Origin: Phlegmacium glaucopus
Taxonomy: Eukaryota > Basidiomycota > Agaricomycetes > Agaricales > Cortinariaceae
NCBI GenBank assembly: GCA_015039465.1
Contig: MU130241.1
Location: forward strand, 170,784 to 204,007
DNA: 33,224 nt
Direction of reading: 5' to 3'
A program made the position numbers and the translations under genes. This document shows, in pieces, positions 9,601 to 19,600 of the stretch. Numbering within the stretch: position 1 is the first letter of the stretch; each line of letters opens with the position of its first letter. The notes beneath the pieces are model-generated. The model did not search any database, had not been told where the DNA came from, and saw only the letters and a program-made list of their open reading frames with translations.

Positions 9601-10608
9601 AACTGGAAGTCGGAAATACAGACCAGAATCGCAGAGAACAAGGAAGAGGCAAGCAGGGAAGATCGAGAGCAAGAGGCAGACATCAGGATATATACAGATG
9701 GGTCAGGAAAAGATGGAAGGATAGGCGCAGCAGCCACGCTACAATTTGGATTCCGGCCAAGAAAGACAGCAAGGTATTACTTAGGTGCTAGCAGGAAGCA
9801 TACGGTTTTCGAGGCGGAATGCGTAGGGGAGCTGATGGGAATGCGACTACTACACCAACTGGGAACACAGGTAGACCTAAATGGAAAAACGGCAACACTA
9901 GGGGTGGACAGTCAGGCAGCGATCAAGAGACTAGGTATGAGAACGAGGGGACCAGGTGCTTACATAGTCGAAGAAATCCACACGACAGCCAAAGCACTCA
10001 AGGGCAGGTTTCCAAGACTCAGGATGCTAGTGAGGTGGACGCCAGGGCACATGGGACTGGCAGGAAACGAGAGAGTGGATAGGGAAGCAAAGAAGGCGAC
10101 AGAAGGAGCGGAAAGAAATTGAAATAGTCATTTTGGGATATTGAAGGACACCCTACCAACGAGCAAGAGTGCGCACAAACAGTGGCTGCAAGACAAATCC
10201 AAAGAACTGTGGAAGAAGCAGTTTCGAGAAGGACTAAGGTACCACAGAATATCAACAATAGACAAATTGATGCCATCCAACAAGTACCGAAAAACCACAG
10301 AGGGTTGGCCCAAGAGAAATGTCAGTATCCTTACTCAACTACGAACGCAACACCCACCTCTACAGGCATATCTACACAAAATCAAAAAGGTCAACACACC
10401 AATATGCCAGCATTGCAAGGAAGGACTGGAAACAGTTATACACTACATGATATTCTGCAAGAAGTATGACATACACAGGCGGAAACTACACAAAGACACA
10501 AGAGAAGGCAGAGGACTAGATATGGGCATCCTAGGGGAGGAAAAGAGTCTACCGGCAGTCTTCAGATACATCAATGACACCAAGCGATTTGAGGAGTCAC
10601 ACGGTATA
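6668..10608 (+). pseudogene. LINE copy 1 ORF2: APE endonuclease-RT-RNase H polyprotein, inactivated
   Basis: Starts at ATG 6668. Residues ~1-230 form an APE-type endonuclease: WQQNTRKS, CIQEPHI with the catalytic Glu, LGDFNRHSPWW, RPDNVFIT and ADHFPI. RT spans about 470-760, with NAYRPIALLD, FLDIKGAFPNV and the active-site motif YTDD (about residue 707). RNase H is at about 1007-1150, with IYTDGSG, EAECVGELM, VDSQAAI and WTPGHMGLAGNERVD. A terminal zinc cluster starts at CQHC (about 10400). Breaks are TGA at 7928-7930, 9487-9489 and 10120-10122, all in frame with downstream homology, plus a frameshift near 9155-9165. The palindromic element interrupts the last codons. The frame would resume at 13388 and stop at TAA 13409-13411. 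Confidence 0.9.
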
Positions 10609-11958
10609 AATCATTGTTGTTGTTGTATATATACACCAACCAGAGAGCAATGGACTAGTCTTTAAGTCAAAAGCCTCCCTGTTGTTCATTTAGGGAAGGT
10701 ATAACCTTAGACTTGTATCACACAGAGGTAGGGAGCAAGAGTAGAGGTGAGGAGGATGAGGATGAAGGTCTTGGAAGATGAATGAGGTAGAAGACGAGGA
10801 TGAGGATGGGTAAGAAAGAGTCTTCAGTAAGACTATAGCGATTGACAGTAGAGGACAGTGACAGTAAGGGACTGAAAAAGCGAACTTAAGGAAGGAATTC
10901 ACTGGAATTCCACTGAGATGATGAAAGTGGGGGGTAAGAATGAATTGAACTGAACTACCTATCCTGGTACAAAAGAGCAGTATTTATACCCTAAGGATGA
11001 GGCTATGTAAAACAATAAAAAGAAACGAAGTACGCGCTGTCAAAGGAAGAAAGATAAAGAGAGGACAGCTGCGAGAAGAAAAGAACAATGGAAAAGAAGA
11101 AGGAACAATAAAAAAATCTGTAAAGTGTCAAAGTGCGAGAGAAAAGAAAAGAAGGCAGTGTACATAGTCCAATAGCAAAAATATATCAACTCCATAGGCG
11201 TGTGGTCATGTCAAAAATGTGAAAGGTCCTGAGTCAACACTTGAAAGGCGCAGCCTTGTTCCTGAGAAAATACTACTTGCCCATGATCCCATGTCGCGCA
11301 GCCTTGATAACACTTGACACACTGCGAGAATAATCCTCTGCTGCTGATTCATCTGCAATTCCTGCTTAGTCGTGATCCTCCTGGACTTCCTAAATTGTCA
11401 TAAAGAGGGTGGGAAGGCTTCAGGTACCGCGTGAATGATGGTTTTGGCAGTGAATGATAAGATAAGAGGTAGATGAGTGAGGATAGGGGACTGAGTGAGA
11501 TCCAGGAGCGAGGTATGGCAAGATAGATAGCTGAAGCGAAGACTTGTGGGTCCATAGCCACAACAACAATGACAAAGCCTTTGACATAATGGGAGATGTG
11601 GCTGATGCATCCATAAAGGGGCCGTTCTTGAAATGATGGACCAAAGATACGATCAAACGCGAGCCGATGACCGATGCGAATAGTAGATTGATCGCTTTGT
11701 TGTATCACTAGCCAAGGGACAAACGGATGGTAGATGTTAAGGAGCATGTCGATAGTGTAAATGATAGACAACATAGTGGAAGACATTGAGGATATGATGA
11801 GCGATGAGGATGTTATCATTGAACAAACGATTTGTCGACCAGGAACACGATTCAGGGCCGCTTCCAAAATAGGTAAGCAAATTCAAAGTCCGCTTATTTT
11901 CATCATGGCGACTTTTAAGCTTTCTTCTCATGCTACCAATCAGTATTGGTGCGCGACA
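10605..11958 (-). repeat. Left arm of palindromic element (copy B)
   Basis: Reverse complement of 12031-13387 with scattered differences. On the minus strand it runs from TGTCGCGCACCAATACTG (11958) to CAATGATTTATA (10605). It includes a minus-strand TATA-like TATAAATACTG (about 10990) and the same CT-rich leader as copies A and C. Confidence 0.88.
11349..11786 (-). other. Family open frame, copy B (145 codons)
   Basis: Begins MSSTMLSIIYTIDMLLN and remains open to a TGA at 11349-11351, ending near SRLSRNCR. It is the same length as the copy C frame. The product is hydrophobic and unrecognised. Its openness could simply reflect pyrimidine richness. Confidence 0.25.
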
Positions 11959-12030
11959 ACAGGGACCTCAAGACCTGAGGCGACAGGCACTTTCACGGGC
12001 AATACCCGCATGACAGGATAACACCAGCGC
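11959..12030. other. Spacer between palindrome arms
   Basis: A 72-base segment not shared between the arms. It contains the small inverted repeat CCTCAAGACCTGAGG (about 11967) and GGGCAATACCC (about 11998), so it can form small hairpins of its own. Confidence 0.75.
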
Positions 12031-13387
12031 TGTCGCACACCAATACTGATTGGTAGCGTGAGAACAAAGCTTAAAAGTCGCCATCATGAAAATAAGCGGA
12101 CTTTGAATTTGCTTACCTATTTTGGAAGCAGCCCTGAATCGCGTTCCTGGTCAACAAAACCATTCGTTCAACAATAACATCCTCATCGCTCATCATATCC
12201 TCAATGTCTTCCACTATGTTGTCTATCATTTACACTATCAACATGCTCCTTAACATCTACCATCCGTTTGTCCCTTGGCTAGTGATACAACAAAGCGATC
12301 AATCTACTATTCGCATCGGTCATCGGCTCGCGTTTGATCGTATCTTTGGTCCATCATTTCAAGAACGGCCTGTTTATGGATGCATCAGCCACATCTCCCA
12401 TTATGTCAAAGGCTTTGTCATCGTTGTTGTGGCTATGGACCCACAAGTCTTCGCTTTAGCTATCTATCTTGCCATACCTTGCTCCTGGATCTCACTCAGT
12501 CCCCTATCCTCACTCATCTACCTCTTATCTTATCATTCACTGCCAAAACCATCATTCACGCGGTACCTGAAGCCTTCCCACCCTCTTTATGACAATTTAG
12601 GAAGTCCAGGAGGATCACGACTAAGCAGGAATTGCAGATGAATCAGCAGCAGAGGATTATTCTCGCAGAGTGTCAAGTGTTATCAAGGCTGCGCGACATG
12701 GGACCATGGGCAAGTAGTGTTTTCTCGGGAACAAGGCTGCGCCTTTCAAGTGTTGACTCAGGACCTTTCACATTTTTGACATGACCACACGCCTATGGAG
12801 TTGATATATTTTTGCTATTGGACTATGTACACTGCCTTCCTTTCTTTTCTCTCGCACTTTGACACTTTACAGATTTTTTTATTGTTCCTTCTTCTTTTCC
12901 ATTGTTCTTTTCTTCTCGCAGCTGTCCTCTCTTTATCTTTCTTCCTTTGACAGCGCGTACTTTGTTTCTTTTTATTGTTTTACATAGCCTCATCCTTAGG
13001 GTATAAATACTGCTCTTTTGTACCAGGATAGGTAGTTCAGTTCAATTCATTCTTACCCCCCACTTTCATCATCTCAGTGGAATTCCAGTGAATTCCTCCC
13101 TTAAGTTCGCTTTTCTTGCCCCTTACTGTCAATCTATCCCCTATCCCTCAACCGCTATAGTCTTACTGAAGACTCTCTCTTGCTCATCCTCATCCTCGTC
13201 TTATACCTCATTCATCTTCCAAGACCTTCATCCTCCTCCTTCTCTTCTCTATTCTTTCCCCTTACCTCTGTGTGTTAAAAGTCAAGGTTATACCTTCCCT
13301 AAATGAACAACAGGGAGTCTCTTGACCTAAGGTCTGGTCCACTGCTCTCTGGTTGGTGTTTATATACAACAACAACAATGATTTATA
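12031..13387 (+). repeat. Right arm of palindromic element (copy C)
   Basis: Runs from TGTCGCACACCAATACTG to CAATGATTTATA. It is the closest full-length representative of the family in plus orientation, with GGGTATAAATACTG near 12999 followed by a pyrimidine-rich region. It shares ends with copy A (1980-3300). Confidence 0.88.
12204..12641 (+). other. Family open frame, copy C (145 codons)
   Basis: Begins MSSTMLSIIYTINMLLN and ends SRLSRNCR, the same length as copy B. No family is recognised. It is listed because the frame is retained in two divergent copies; coding potential is unproven. Confidence 0.25.
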
Positions 13388-13616
13388 GCGCGCTCTTACA
13401 ACTATACTTAACCTTCTAATTCCGAGCCCTAACTCTCATATCATATGACCATCACACCATAATAACCATTTATCGAGTCTTCTCAGAAGGCAGTACACCA
13501 TTCATATAGATAGATGCAGATAAAGGCATAGACACACAGCTAGAGACGTAGATTACAGGCAGTCCGACATAGGGCACTGCCCCACAGGACTTTAAATGGG
13601 AAAAAAAAAAAAAAAA
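13388..13616 (+). other. LINE copy 1 ORF2 end, 3' UTR and poly(A) tail
   Basis: Sequence resumes in the ORF2 frame after the palindrome and stops at TAA 13409-13411. A ~190-base 3' UTR follows, then 16 A residues at 13601-13616. The right copy of the target-site duplication (13617-13631) follows directly. Confidence 0.85.
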
Positions 13617-13631
13617 TGGAAGTCATTTTTG
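13617..13631 (+). repeat. Right target-site duplication of LINE copy 1
   Basis: TGGAAGTCATTTTTG, identical to 4514-4528. The preceding A at 13616 may belong to either the tail or the duplication. Confidence 0.93.
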
Positions 13632-15317
13632 CTCTGTTTATACCCTTGACTCCAGTCATTGAGTGAAGCATGGTTCTACTTGGATCAGTATCACATTGAG
13701 TGAGAGATAAATGAATCAAACTGACCATTGTTGCAACAATACAGACCATTGGGATAGGCAGTTCTAGTTCTTCCTTTCCCAGACCATCCTGGATACTTGA
13801 TGAAAAGTGAGTCTCATGCTTTTGAGCCAATGTTCCATGGCTTCCCATAAAAAAGAATTCTTTGATCGATGAGATAATGCAGGGATGGAAGAATGGCTGC
13901 TTAGTATCAACAGTTCCGTTCTAAATGATGGACCTCTTATAGTTAGACAATGCAAAGGGAGAAATTTATTGTGAATGTACAGGGTTTACAGGGTAAATGT
14001 AGTCCTGGTTTTTATCAGTCAATGCTTTGACACATTTGATTGCTTCTTCACCAGTAAGAAGCTGATAGAAGCCCTCAATTTTGCCATCGGTGGCTTTCTT
14101 GCATTGCATACGCAAATTGGAGATGTGAGCATTAATCTGAGAAGAATAACAACAGATCAGGAGATACAACATGATGCATGATGCACAAGTCAGATATGAA
14201 TGCTTACCACGCAAGCACAAATTTAACTAGTTCATCATCATGCTGAATGCGCTTGACAATCTTGAAATACTTCAGGCGTTTCGCACATTTGATAAACACA
14301 TCATGGTGGTATGTCTCAAACTCCACCTTTTCAGCAGAAGGGTAAGCGGAATTGAACAAACTGTTGCCAGTAACAAGAGTAAAGGCGGCACGTATCATCC
14401 TTCTCATGGGCAAAGGTTGTTCCCTGATGCTTATATTATGAGCTTTTGGGAGAACAGGGGTGTAATGTGCTTCTTTGGGCCACCTGAGGTTAACGTCTTG
14501 ATGCTTGCAGTGGCCATCATCATTGGATGACTCATCAGGGACTTGCATCCTGGGATGATGAATGGTGATGCTGGTATTCAAGGGTGTGAGCATTGAGGCC
14601 GAATCTAATGCCATATTGACTTGCCTTTGCAGCAGCATCATAGTTGGATTTCCATTGTGGAACCTTTGAAAGGGCATAGTAAGCAACGTCCGATAAATAT
14701 GAACTTGTCCTACCTCAGACAGACGTGCTGCGTCATGTTTCGATGAACCAGACTAAAGTAAAATAATCCTTCAGTTACAACTTGTGAAGAATAGAATAAG
14801 CTTGTTGCAAACCTTCTTGGTATTCTTCCGGTGCTTTAGTTCATTAGCCGAAGCCTCCTTGTCCGACCCACCATCAACAAACCCAATATCCTCAGTGCCT
14901 TTGTCTTTGTCTTCAGCCTCATCTAAAGCGCCATCAAAGTCAGAGGTTGTTGCTCCCGTATCGTGATGACCCAGGTTTGGCATATCAGCATCTTCAGAGA
15001 TGTTGTTGAATAAATGTGATGGATCAACTTCTTGGTGGCTGGCTGCATCCTTAACTGGATGGTTTCTCCATTGTGGGCGCTGGATTAAAAAAGAAACTTA
15101 GCAGATACATAGATACGATGAGAAATTGAAGTGACTCCACCTCAGATTTGATCTTTTTCTGTAGTGATGTACTATGGAGGCCAGTCAAGTCATCGTTGCC
15201 ATCACTATTGGTACTGTCAGTGTTCTCGCCATCTTCCAAGGTGGATTCAGAACCATTATTAACATTCAAGATGGCTGGTTGACGGCGCTGGTGGCTCTGG
15301 GAGGAATCTTCAACATC
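13632..15317 (-). pseudogene. DUF6532-like gene, middle block (exons 2b to 8a)
   Basis: Inferred minus-strand exons: 15317-15141, 15079-14813, 14752-14714, 14663 to about 14207, 14136-13981, 13920-13726 and 13675 into the LINE target site. Introns are 50-70 nt, GT-AG, several with CTRAY-like branch sites. The first exons are acidic (DEAEDKDKGTEDIGF). The conserved part has LFNSAYPSAEKVEFE, INAHISNLRMQCKKATDG, YIYPVNP, PFFHPCIISSIKEFF and LELPIPMVCIVATM, which I recognise as a DUF6532 pattern. In exon 5 (14663-14207) the phase-0 frame VPQWKSNYDAAAK stops, while the conserved frame is the next one. The junction at 14207/14136 is also out of phase. So the gene was probably already damaged, or an intron is missed. 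Function unknown. Confidence 0.68.
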
Positions 15318-15322
15318 CATAG
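15318..15322 (+). repeat. Left target-site duplication of gypsy chromovirus
   Basis: CATAG, repeated at 21853-21857 on the far side of the element. It falls in exon 2 of the DUF6532-like gene. Confidence 0.93.
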
Positions 15323-15733
15323 TGTTACAACTTCGAACGGCTCAGAGACTTCTGGCCGTAAACAGTCGTATAAGAGTTCGTTCGTTCGTTCGTTCGTTCG
15401 ATGAGCTCAGAAGATTACCAAGAGATGAGTCTCAAGGCAGCGTCTTAGGAGTTTGAGAATGTCTTAGAGCAAAGTAACCGAAGTTAGAGTCTCAAGAATT
15501 AGCTAAGGTTACATCCAGTGTAACTACAGTATTTATAGTAAGTAAGAGAGAGTCGTGCATAGATGAAACATCCGCGTGTAGAAGAGTATGCATAAGTATA
15601 AATAAGTGAAACAATGAAAAGGATGTGGTGAGCATGTGTAAGCGGAGATGAAAAGAATAAGTAAGGCATGTGTAAGTGAAACGGGCATGTGTTCGGTGGA
15701 GATAAGAAAAGAAAGTTCGTAACATTCGTAACA
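15323..15733 (-). repeat. 3' LTR of gypsy chromovirus
   Basis: 411 bases with TGTTAC/GTAACA inverted ends. It pairs with 21443-21852 and contains (TTCG)6 at 15377-15400, the same count as in the other LTR, and a TATAAATA box on the minus strand. Confidence 0.95.
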
Positions 15734-15745
15734 TTACCCCCGTCT
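15734..15745 (-). promoter_or_regulatory. Polypurine tract of gypsy chromovirus
   Basis: Minus-strand AGACGGGGGTAA abuts the 3' LTR start at 15733, the expected site for plus-strand DNA priming during reverse transcription. Confidence 0.75.
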
Positions 15746-16416
15746 TACGTTGAAGACTCCGAATTTGACTCTGATTCCAAGAATAATCCTTCTCGTTGTT
15801 CGAGTCGGCATTGTTGCCAACCGTGGCCGTCTTCAAAACAATTGTTGCACTGTTGATAAACGTTTGGTGGTGGAAAGTCTTCTGATAAAACGATTCGTGA
15901 TCCATCGCCTAGAGTGTAGCACCACCGAGATGTGTGTCTGTCAGAGTCACAAAGAGAGCAGTGTCGTTGAACAAGAACTTCATCGTCGTCATCGACGTTG
16001 ATGGGGTTAGAGCGTGAACCGGGATCAGTCGAGTCAGGAAGAGGAAGGGGAGAAAATGATTGTTGTCCAGGATAAGGAGTGTGTTGTCGTGTGCCAATGG
16101 GGTCGTTTCTTTTGAGTCTGATGAATGGTTCGATGTGGCGGACCAGTCCGCTGCTAGCCATGTTGTCGTATACCGTGTCGGCTTGCGACTGCAGATAGTC
16201 AAGTTCTAGTTTCGCCCGTATGATGGCTTGGTCGATGTGGTGGAAGTATAGGAATTTAGTATATAAGACAGCGTTTGGTCGAAGAAAGGGCACGAGATTG
16301 TTGATGTCATGTCTGTTTTGTATGTAGGAAGAAAGTTCTTTGTGGGTGAAATCATAAATCGGGGTTCGGGTACGAGCAGAGCGAGACGAGGAGGATGAGG
16401 ATGGAATTCGAGGCAT
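15745..16416 (-). CDS. Gypsy downstream ORF with two CCHC zinc knuckles
   Basis: Starts at ATG 16414-16416 and ends at 15745, about 223 residues; the frame is open further upstream to at least 16512. The N-terminus is Ser/Arg rich, then a charged helical middle (residues ~20-90, including FLRPNAVLYTKFLYF). A Pro/Ser linker and acidic NVDDDDE stretch follow, then CSLCDSDRHTSRWC and CNNCFEDGHGWQQC, both C-X2-C-X4-H-X4-C. The product probably binds nucleic acid. It lies in the position env genes occupy in some gypsy elements, but no signal peptide or membrane segment is seen, so it is not envelope-like. It may be a second nucleocapsid-type protein. Confidence 0.6.
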   Translation of the reverse strand: MPRIPSSSSSSRSARTRTPIYDFTHKELSSYIQNRHDINNLVPFLRPNAVLYTKFLYFHHIDQAIIRAKLELDYLQSQADTVYDNMASSGLVRHIEPFIRLKRNDPIGTRQHTPYPGQQSFSPLPLPDSTDPGSRSNPINVDDDDEVLVQRHCSLCDSDRHTSRWCYTLGDGSRIVLSEDFPPPNVYQQCNNCFEDGHGWQQCRLEQREGLFLESESNSESST

Positions 16417-16420
16417 AGTT

Positions 16421-16612
16421 TCAGAAGGAAGGGCAATGAATTCGAGAGTAGTTGATTTCAAAATTGAATTTGGGGAGGGTGAAGTTGTCGTCTCTTTGCT
16501 TTTCAAGGGCAAGTCTTATATCTTCGAAATCATCGGTGATTTTGGCGATGACATTGATGAACTTCAAGAAGTCCTCATCGACGCATTCGTGTTGATAGGA
16601 AGTGTAACGCAT
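16421..16612 (-). CDS. Small ORF between pol and the zinc-knuckle ORF
   Basis: A 63-codon frame beginning MRYTSYQHECVDEDFLKF with ATG at 16612, 15 bases after the pol stop (16628-16630). It ends at TGA 16421-16423, four bases before the ATG of the next ORF. Amino-acid composition looks protein-like and acidic. It overlaps the upstream open extension of the zinc-knuckle frame, so the two may be one product made by frameshifting or splicing. No family recognised. Confidence 0.4.
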   Translation of the reverse strand: MRYTSYQHECVDEDFLKFINVIAKITDDFEDIRLALEKQRDDNFTLPKFNFEINYSRIHCPSF

Positions 16613-16627
16613 GTTTTCGAAGTTGCT

Positions 16628-19600
16628 CTATTTGAGGTGATGGGTTTGTTTATAAAGCGACAGCGTGTCATCTGCATTTTTGATGTGTGACTCGGGTTCC
16701 CACGTTGCTTCGGAGATTGGATAATCTTTCCATCGGATCTTGAATTGATATCCGCGTCCTCGTTTTCTGTGTCCTATGATCGATTCAACTTCATATTCTT
16801 CTTGTCCGTCGACGATTTCAGCAGGTGGTTTAAGGAAATTCGGGCCGTGTACTTCGTTTTCGACGTATGGCATAAGAAGGTATGCATGAAAAACATTGTG
16901 GATCTTCCATGTTTCAGGGAGTTTTAATCGATAGGTGAGGGGTCCAAGGACTTTTTCGATAGGAAATGGTCCTTCTCGTCTTGGTGCAATCTTTTTGTTG
17001 TAGTTCGTTTTTAGATTTCTGGAGTCTAACCAGACTAGTTGTCCTTCTCGGAATGGTTTAAAGTTCGATTTGATTCTGTTTTCCATTCGGTGTCTTGCTA
17101 GTTCATGTGCTGCCAGAGCTTCTTCTCGGTCTTTGATTAATTTCCGTGTTCGTTCTTCAACGGCAGGGAATTGCGTGTTTTCGAATGAAAGAGGGATGGA
17201 GATTGGAGATGATCCCATGATTAGTTCGAAAGGAGTTTGTGTTCATCCGGAGTGTCTTTGATTGTTATGGGTAAATTCAAGCGTCGGTAAAGCGGATAAC
17301 CAGTTTGTCGGGTTGTCAAAGCAATAAATGGAGAGATATGCTTCAATCTCTTGGTTGAAACGTTCAGTTGTTCCGTCAGACTGAGGATGAAAGGCCGTTG
17401 TCTTCGCGTGTTCGATTCCGAGTAATTTGAAAAGGTTTTCGAAAGCTTTGGCGGTGAATTGGGGGTCTCTGTCGGAGATCATCTTGTCAGGGAGTCCAAA
17501 CCGTTTGTAAAGGTTGTCGAGCAAAAATTGGGCGATGTCTTCGGAGGTACAAGTTTTTGCACAAGGAATAAGAATCACCCCCTTTGTAAGCCCGTGGTCG
17601 ACCACGACCAGTACAGCGTCTTTGCCGTCTATAGGTGGTAAATCAGTGATCAGATCCATTGAACAGTTCGCAAAAGGTCTAGAGTCTTTCGGTCCTTCAA
17701 TTGGTAGGAAAGATGGCTTTGAAGGATTCCTGTTGATCTTGAACTGTTGACAGTCAGAGCATCCCTTCACATAGTTCTTCACAAAGGTACGGAGTCCAGG
17801 CCACCAGTAATGTTGAGAAATCGAGTTATAAGTCTCTAACTCTCCTGGATGCCCAGCGGTCGGCGAATCATGGTATTGTTTGACTAGTTTCAAGCGGAGG
17901 TCTCGGTTTTGTGGAATGTAATTCTTTCCTTTGTAGAATAAAATCGGTTTTCCCATAAACTCCTCAGTCGACCAGTCTTCAAGATCGCTTCTCAAATTAG
18001 AAGGTCCTTTTTCGAGTAAAGAGCGTAAAGCGTCAGCGGCGTCGGTGTCTATATCAGTGGAGTTTGCAATCTGTTCTTGCAGATCAAGGTCGACCAGATT
18101 GACAAATAAAGAATCAGGGAGCATCGTGATGTCTTCGTTGTCATTGTCATCTTTGGGACAGAAGTCAGCTTGTTGGGATAGAGCGTCAGATTGAATCATT
18201 TTGTTCCCTGGTAAATGGATGAGGTTGACATTGAATTCAGAGAGGAATAACGACCATCGAGCTTGTCGTCTGTTCAGTTTTTGTGCGGTTTGGTAATAAG
18301 TCAAATTATTGTGATCAGAATAGACTGTCGTTGTATGTTCGGATCCTAAGATATAGTGTCTCCAGTCGGTTAAAGCTCTGATGATTGCTAGGAGTTCACG
18401 ATCATAGATCTCGTAGTTTCGTTCGGTGGGTGAGAAGCTTTTTGATAAGAAAGCTACAGGGTGTTGGTCTCCGTTCATGTCTGTCTGTGTAAGGACTGCG
18501 CCTGATGCGTATTTCGAAGCATCGGATTCGATTTGGAAAGGTCGGGTTGGATCAGGCATTCGTAAAACAGGTTCTTCAGTAAAGCGTTGTTTCAGGAGTT
18601 CGAAAGTTTCTTGACATTTGTCGGTCCATTCAAAAGGTGTGTCTTTCTTTAAAAGATTATTCAACGGTTGACAGAGGTCAGAGAAGTGTTGGATGAATTG
18701 TCGGTAAAAGTTTCCGAATCCTAAAAAGGATCGTACTTCTTTAACAGAGGTAGGAGTCGGCCAGTCTCGGATACCTTTGAGTTTGGTTGGGTCCATAGAG
18801 ATCTTGCCTTCTTCGATGATCATTCCAAGATATTCGACTTTCTTCTTATTGAATTCGCATTTCTTTGGTTTCAAATAGAGATCGTTTTCCCGTAGACGTT
18901 GTAAGACCTTTTTCGTAATTTCTTTGAGATCCCTTTCGTTCTTTGCAAAGATTAGGATGTCGTCCATGTAGACAATGATATAATCGCCTTCGATAAGATC
19001 TTCGAAGATAGAGTCCATCATCGCTTGAAACGTTGCCGGTGAATTGCACATTCTGAAGAACATTACTGTTGGTTTGAATAGTCCTCGATTTGTTTTGAAC
19101 GCAGCTTTCCATTCGTCTCCTTTAGCAATCCGGACGTTGTTGTAGCCTCTTAGGACGTCGAACTTTGTGAAACAAGTTGCACCTTTGAGTTTGTCCATGA
19201 TTTCAGTGATAAGTGGGAGTGGATAAGCATTCTTGACTGTGTGTTCATTCAGGTATCGATAATCCTGACAAGGTCGAAGTTTTCCATCTTTCTTGGATAC
19301 AAAGAAGAACGGGGAAGCCATCGGGGATTGTGATTTTCGAATGTATTTTCGGTCGAGATTCTCTTTGAGGAATTTGTCCAATTCGATTTGTTCTGCTGGT
19401 GTGAGGTTATACGTTTTGAAAGACTTCGGTTGAAAGGTCGGTTTCATTTCAATCTTGTGGTCCCAGGGTCGTTCTTCAGGAAATCTGTCCGCCTTTTTCT
19501 CATCGAATACATCTAAGTATCCATGATACTCCGGTGGTACTATTTCTTCGACAGGGATGTCAGGCTTGATGTCGTATTTCATAGCCAGATCTTGTGAAGC

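Larger units (their letters stand above)
10605..13387. mobile_element. Giant palindromic (foldback-like) element nested in LINE copy 1
   Basis: Two ~1.35 kb arms (10605-11958 and 12031-13387) are imperfect reverse complements around a 72-base spacer. The unit sits inside LINE copy 1: ORF2 codons run up to 10604 and the LINE 3' end with poly(A) resumes at 13388. The outer ends are TATAAATCATTGTTG on the left and its complement on the right. The palindromic TATA (or TA) at both edges could be the target-site duplication. No transposase is recognisable. The ends match no transposon superfamily I can name. A Tc1/mariner-like TA target is possible but unproven. Each arm carries a TATA-like box and a CT-rich tract that read outward. 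Confidence 0.8.
4529..13616 (+). mobile_element. LINE copy 1 (Tad1-like non-LTR retrotransposon), full length with nested insertion
   Basis: The element is bounded by a ~15 bp target-site duplication (4513-4528 and 13617-13631). It ends in 16 A residues (13601-13616), defining a plus-strand non-LTR retrotransposon inserted antisense in the host gene. Its 5' end coincides with that of LINE copy 2 (27007), so it is probably full length. Without the nested palindromic element (10605-13387) it is about 6.3 kb. Content: 5' UTR 4529-4685, ORF1 with zinc knuckles, ORF2 with APE endonuclease, RT and RNase H, 3' UTR 13412-13600 and poly(A). The APE-RT-RNase H order with an upstream ORF1 fits the fungal Tad1 clade. 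ORF2 has three TGA stops and one frameshift, so the copy is no longer autonomous. Confidence 0.93.

Noticed and set aside
10609..10665. Cys-rich C-terminal extension of LINE ORF2 (NHCCCCIYTP)
   Set aside because: It is translation of the palindromic element's TGT-repeat end, not LINE protein; the genuine ORF2 end resumes at 13388.
11761..12021. Plus frame starting MIDNIVEDIEDMM in the palindrome's left arm
   Set aside because: Short and not preserved in the other family members; runs through the spacer without known domain.
15377..15400. (TTCG)6 arrays in the LTRs as a possible CRISPR or regulatory array
   Set aside because: Simple microsatellite of equal length in both LTRs, no spacers; useful only as a sign of recent insertion.
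15492..15905. Minus frame covering the 3' LTR and polypurine tract
   Set aside because: Crosses the LTR junction; a chance frame in untranslated sequence.
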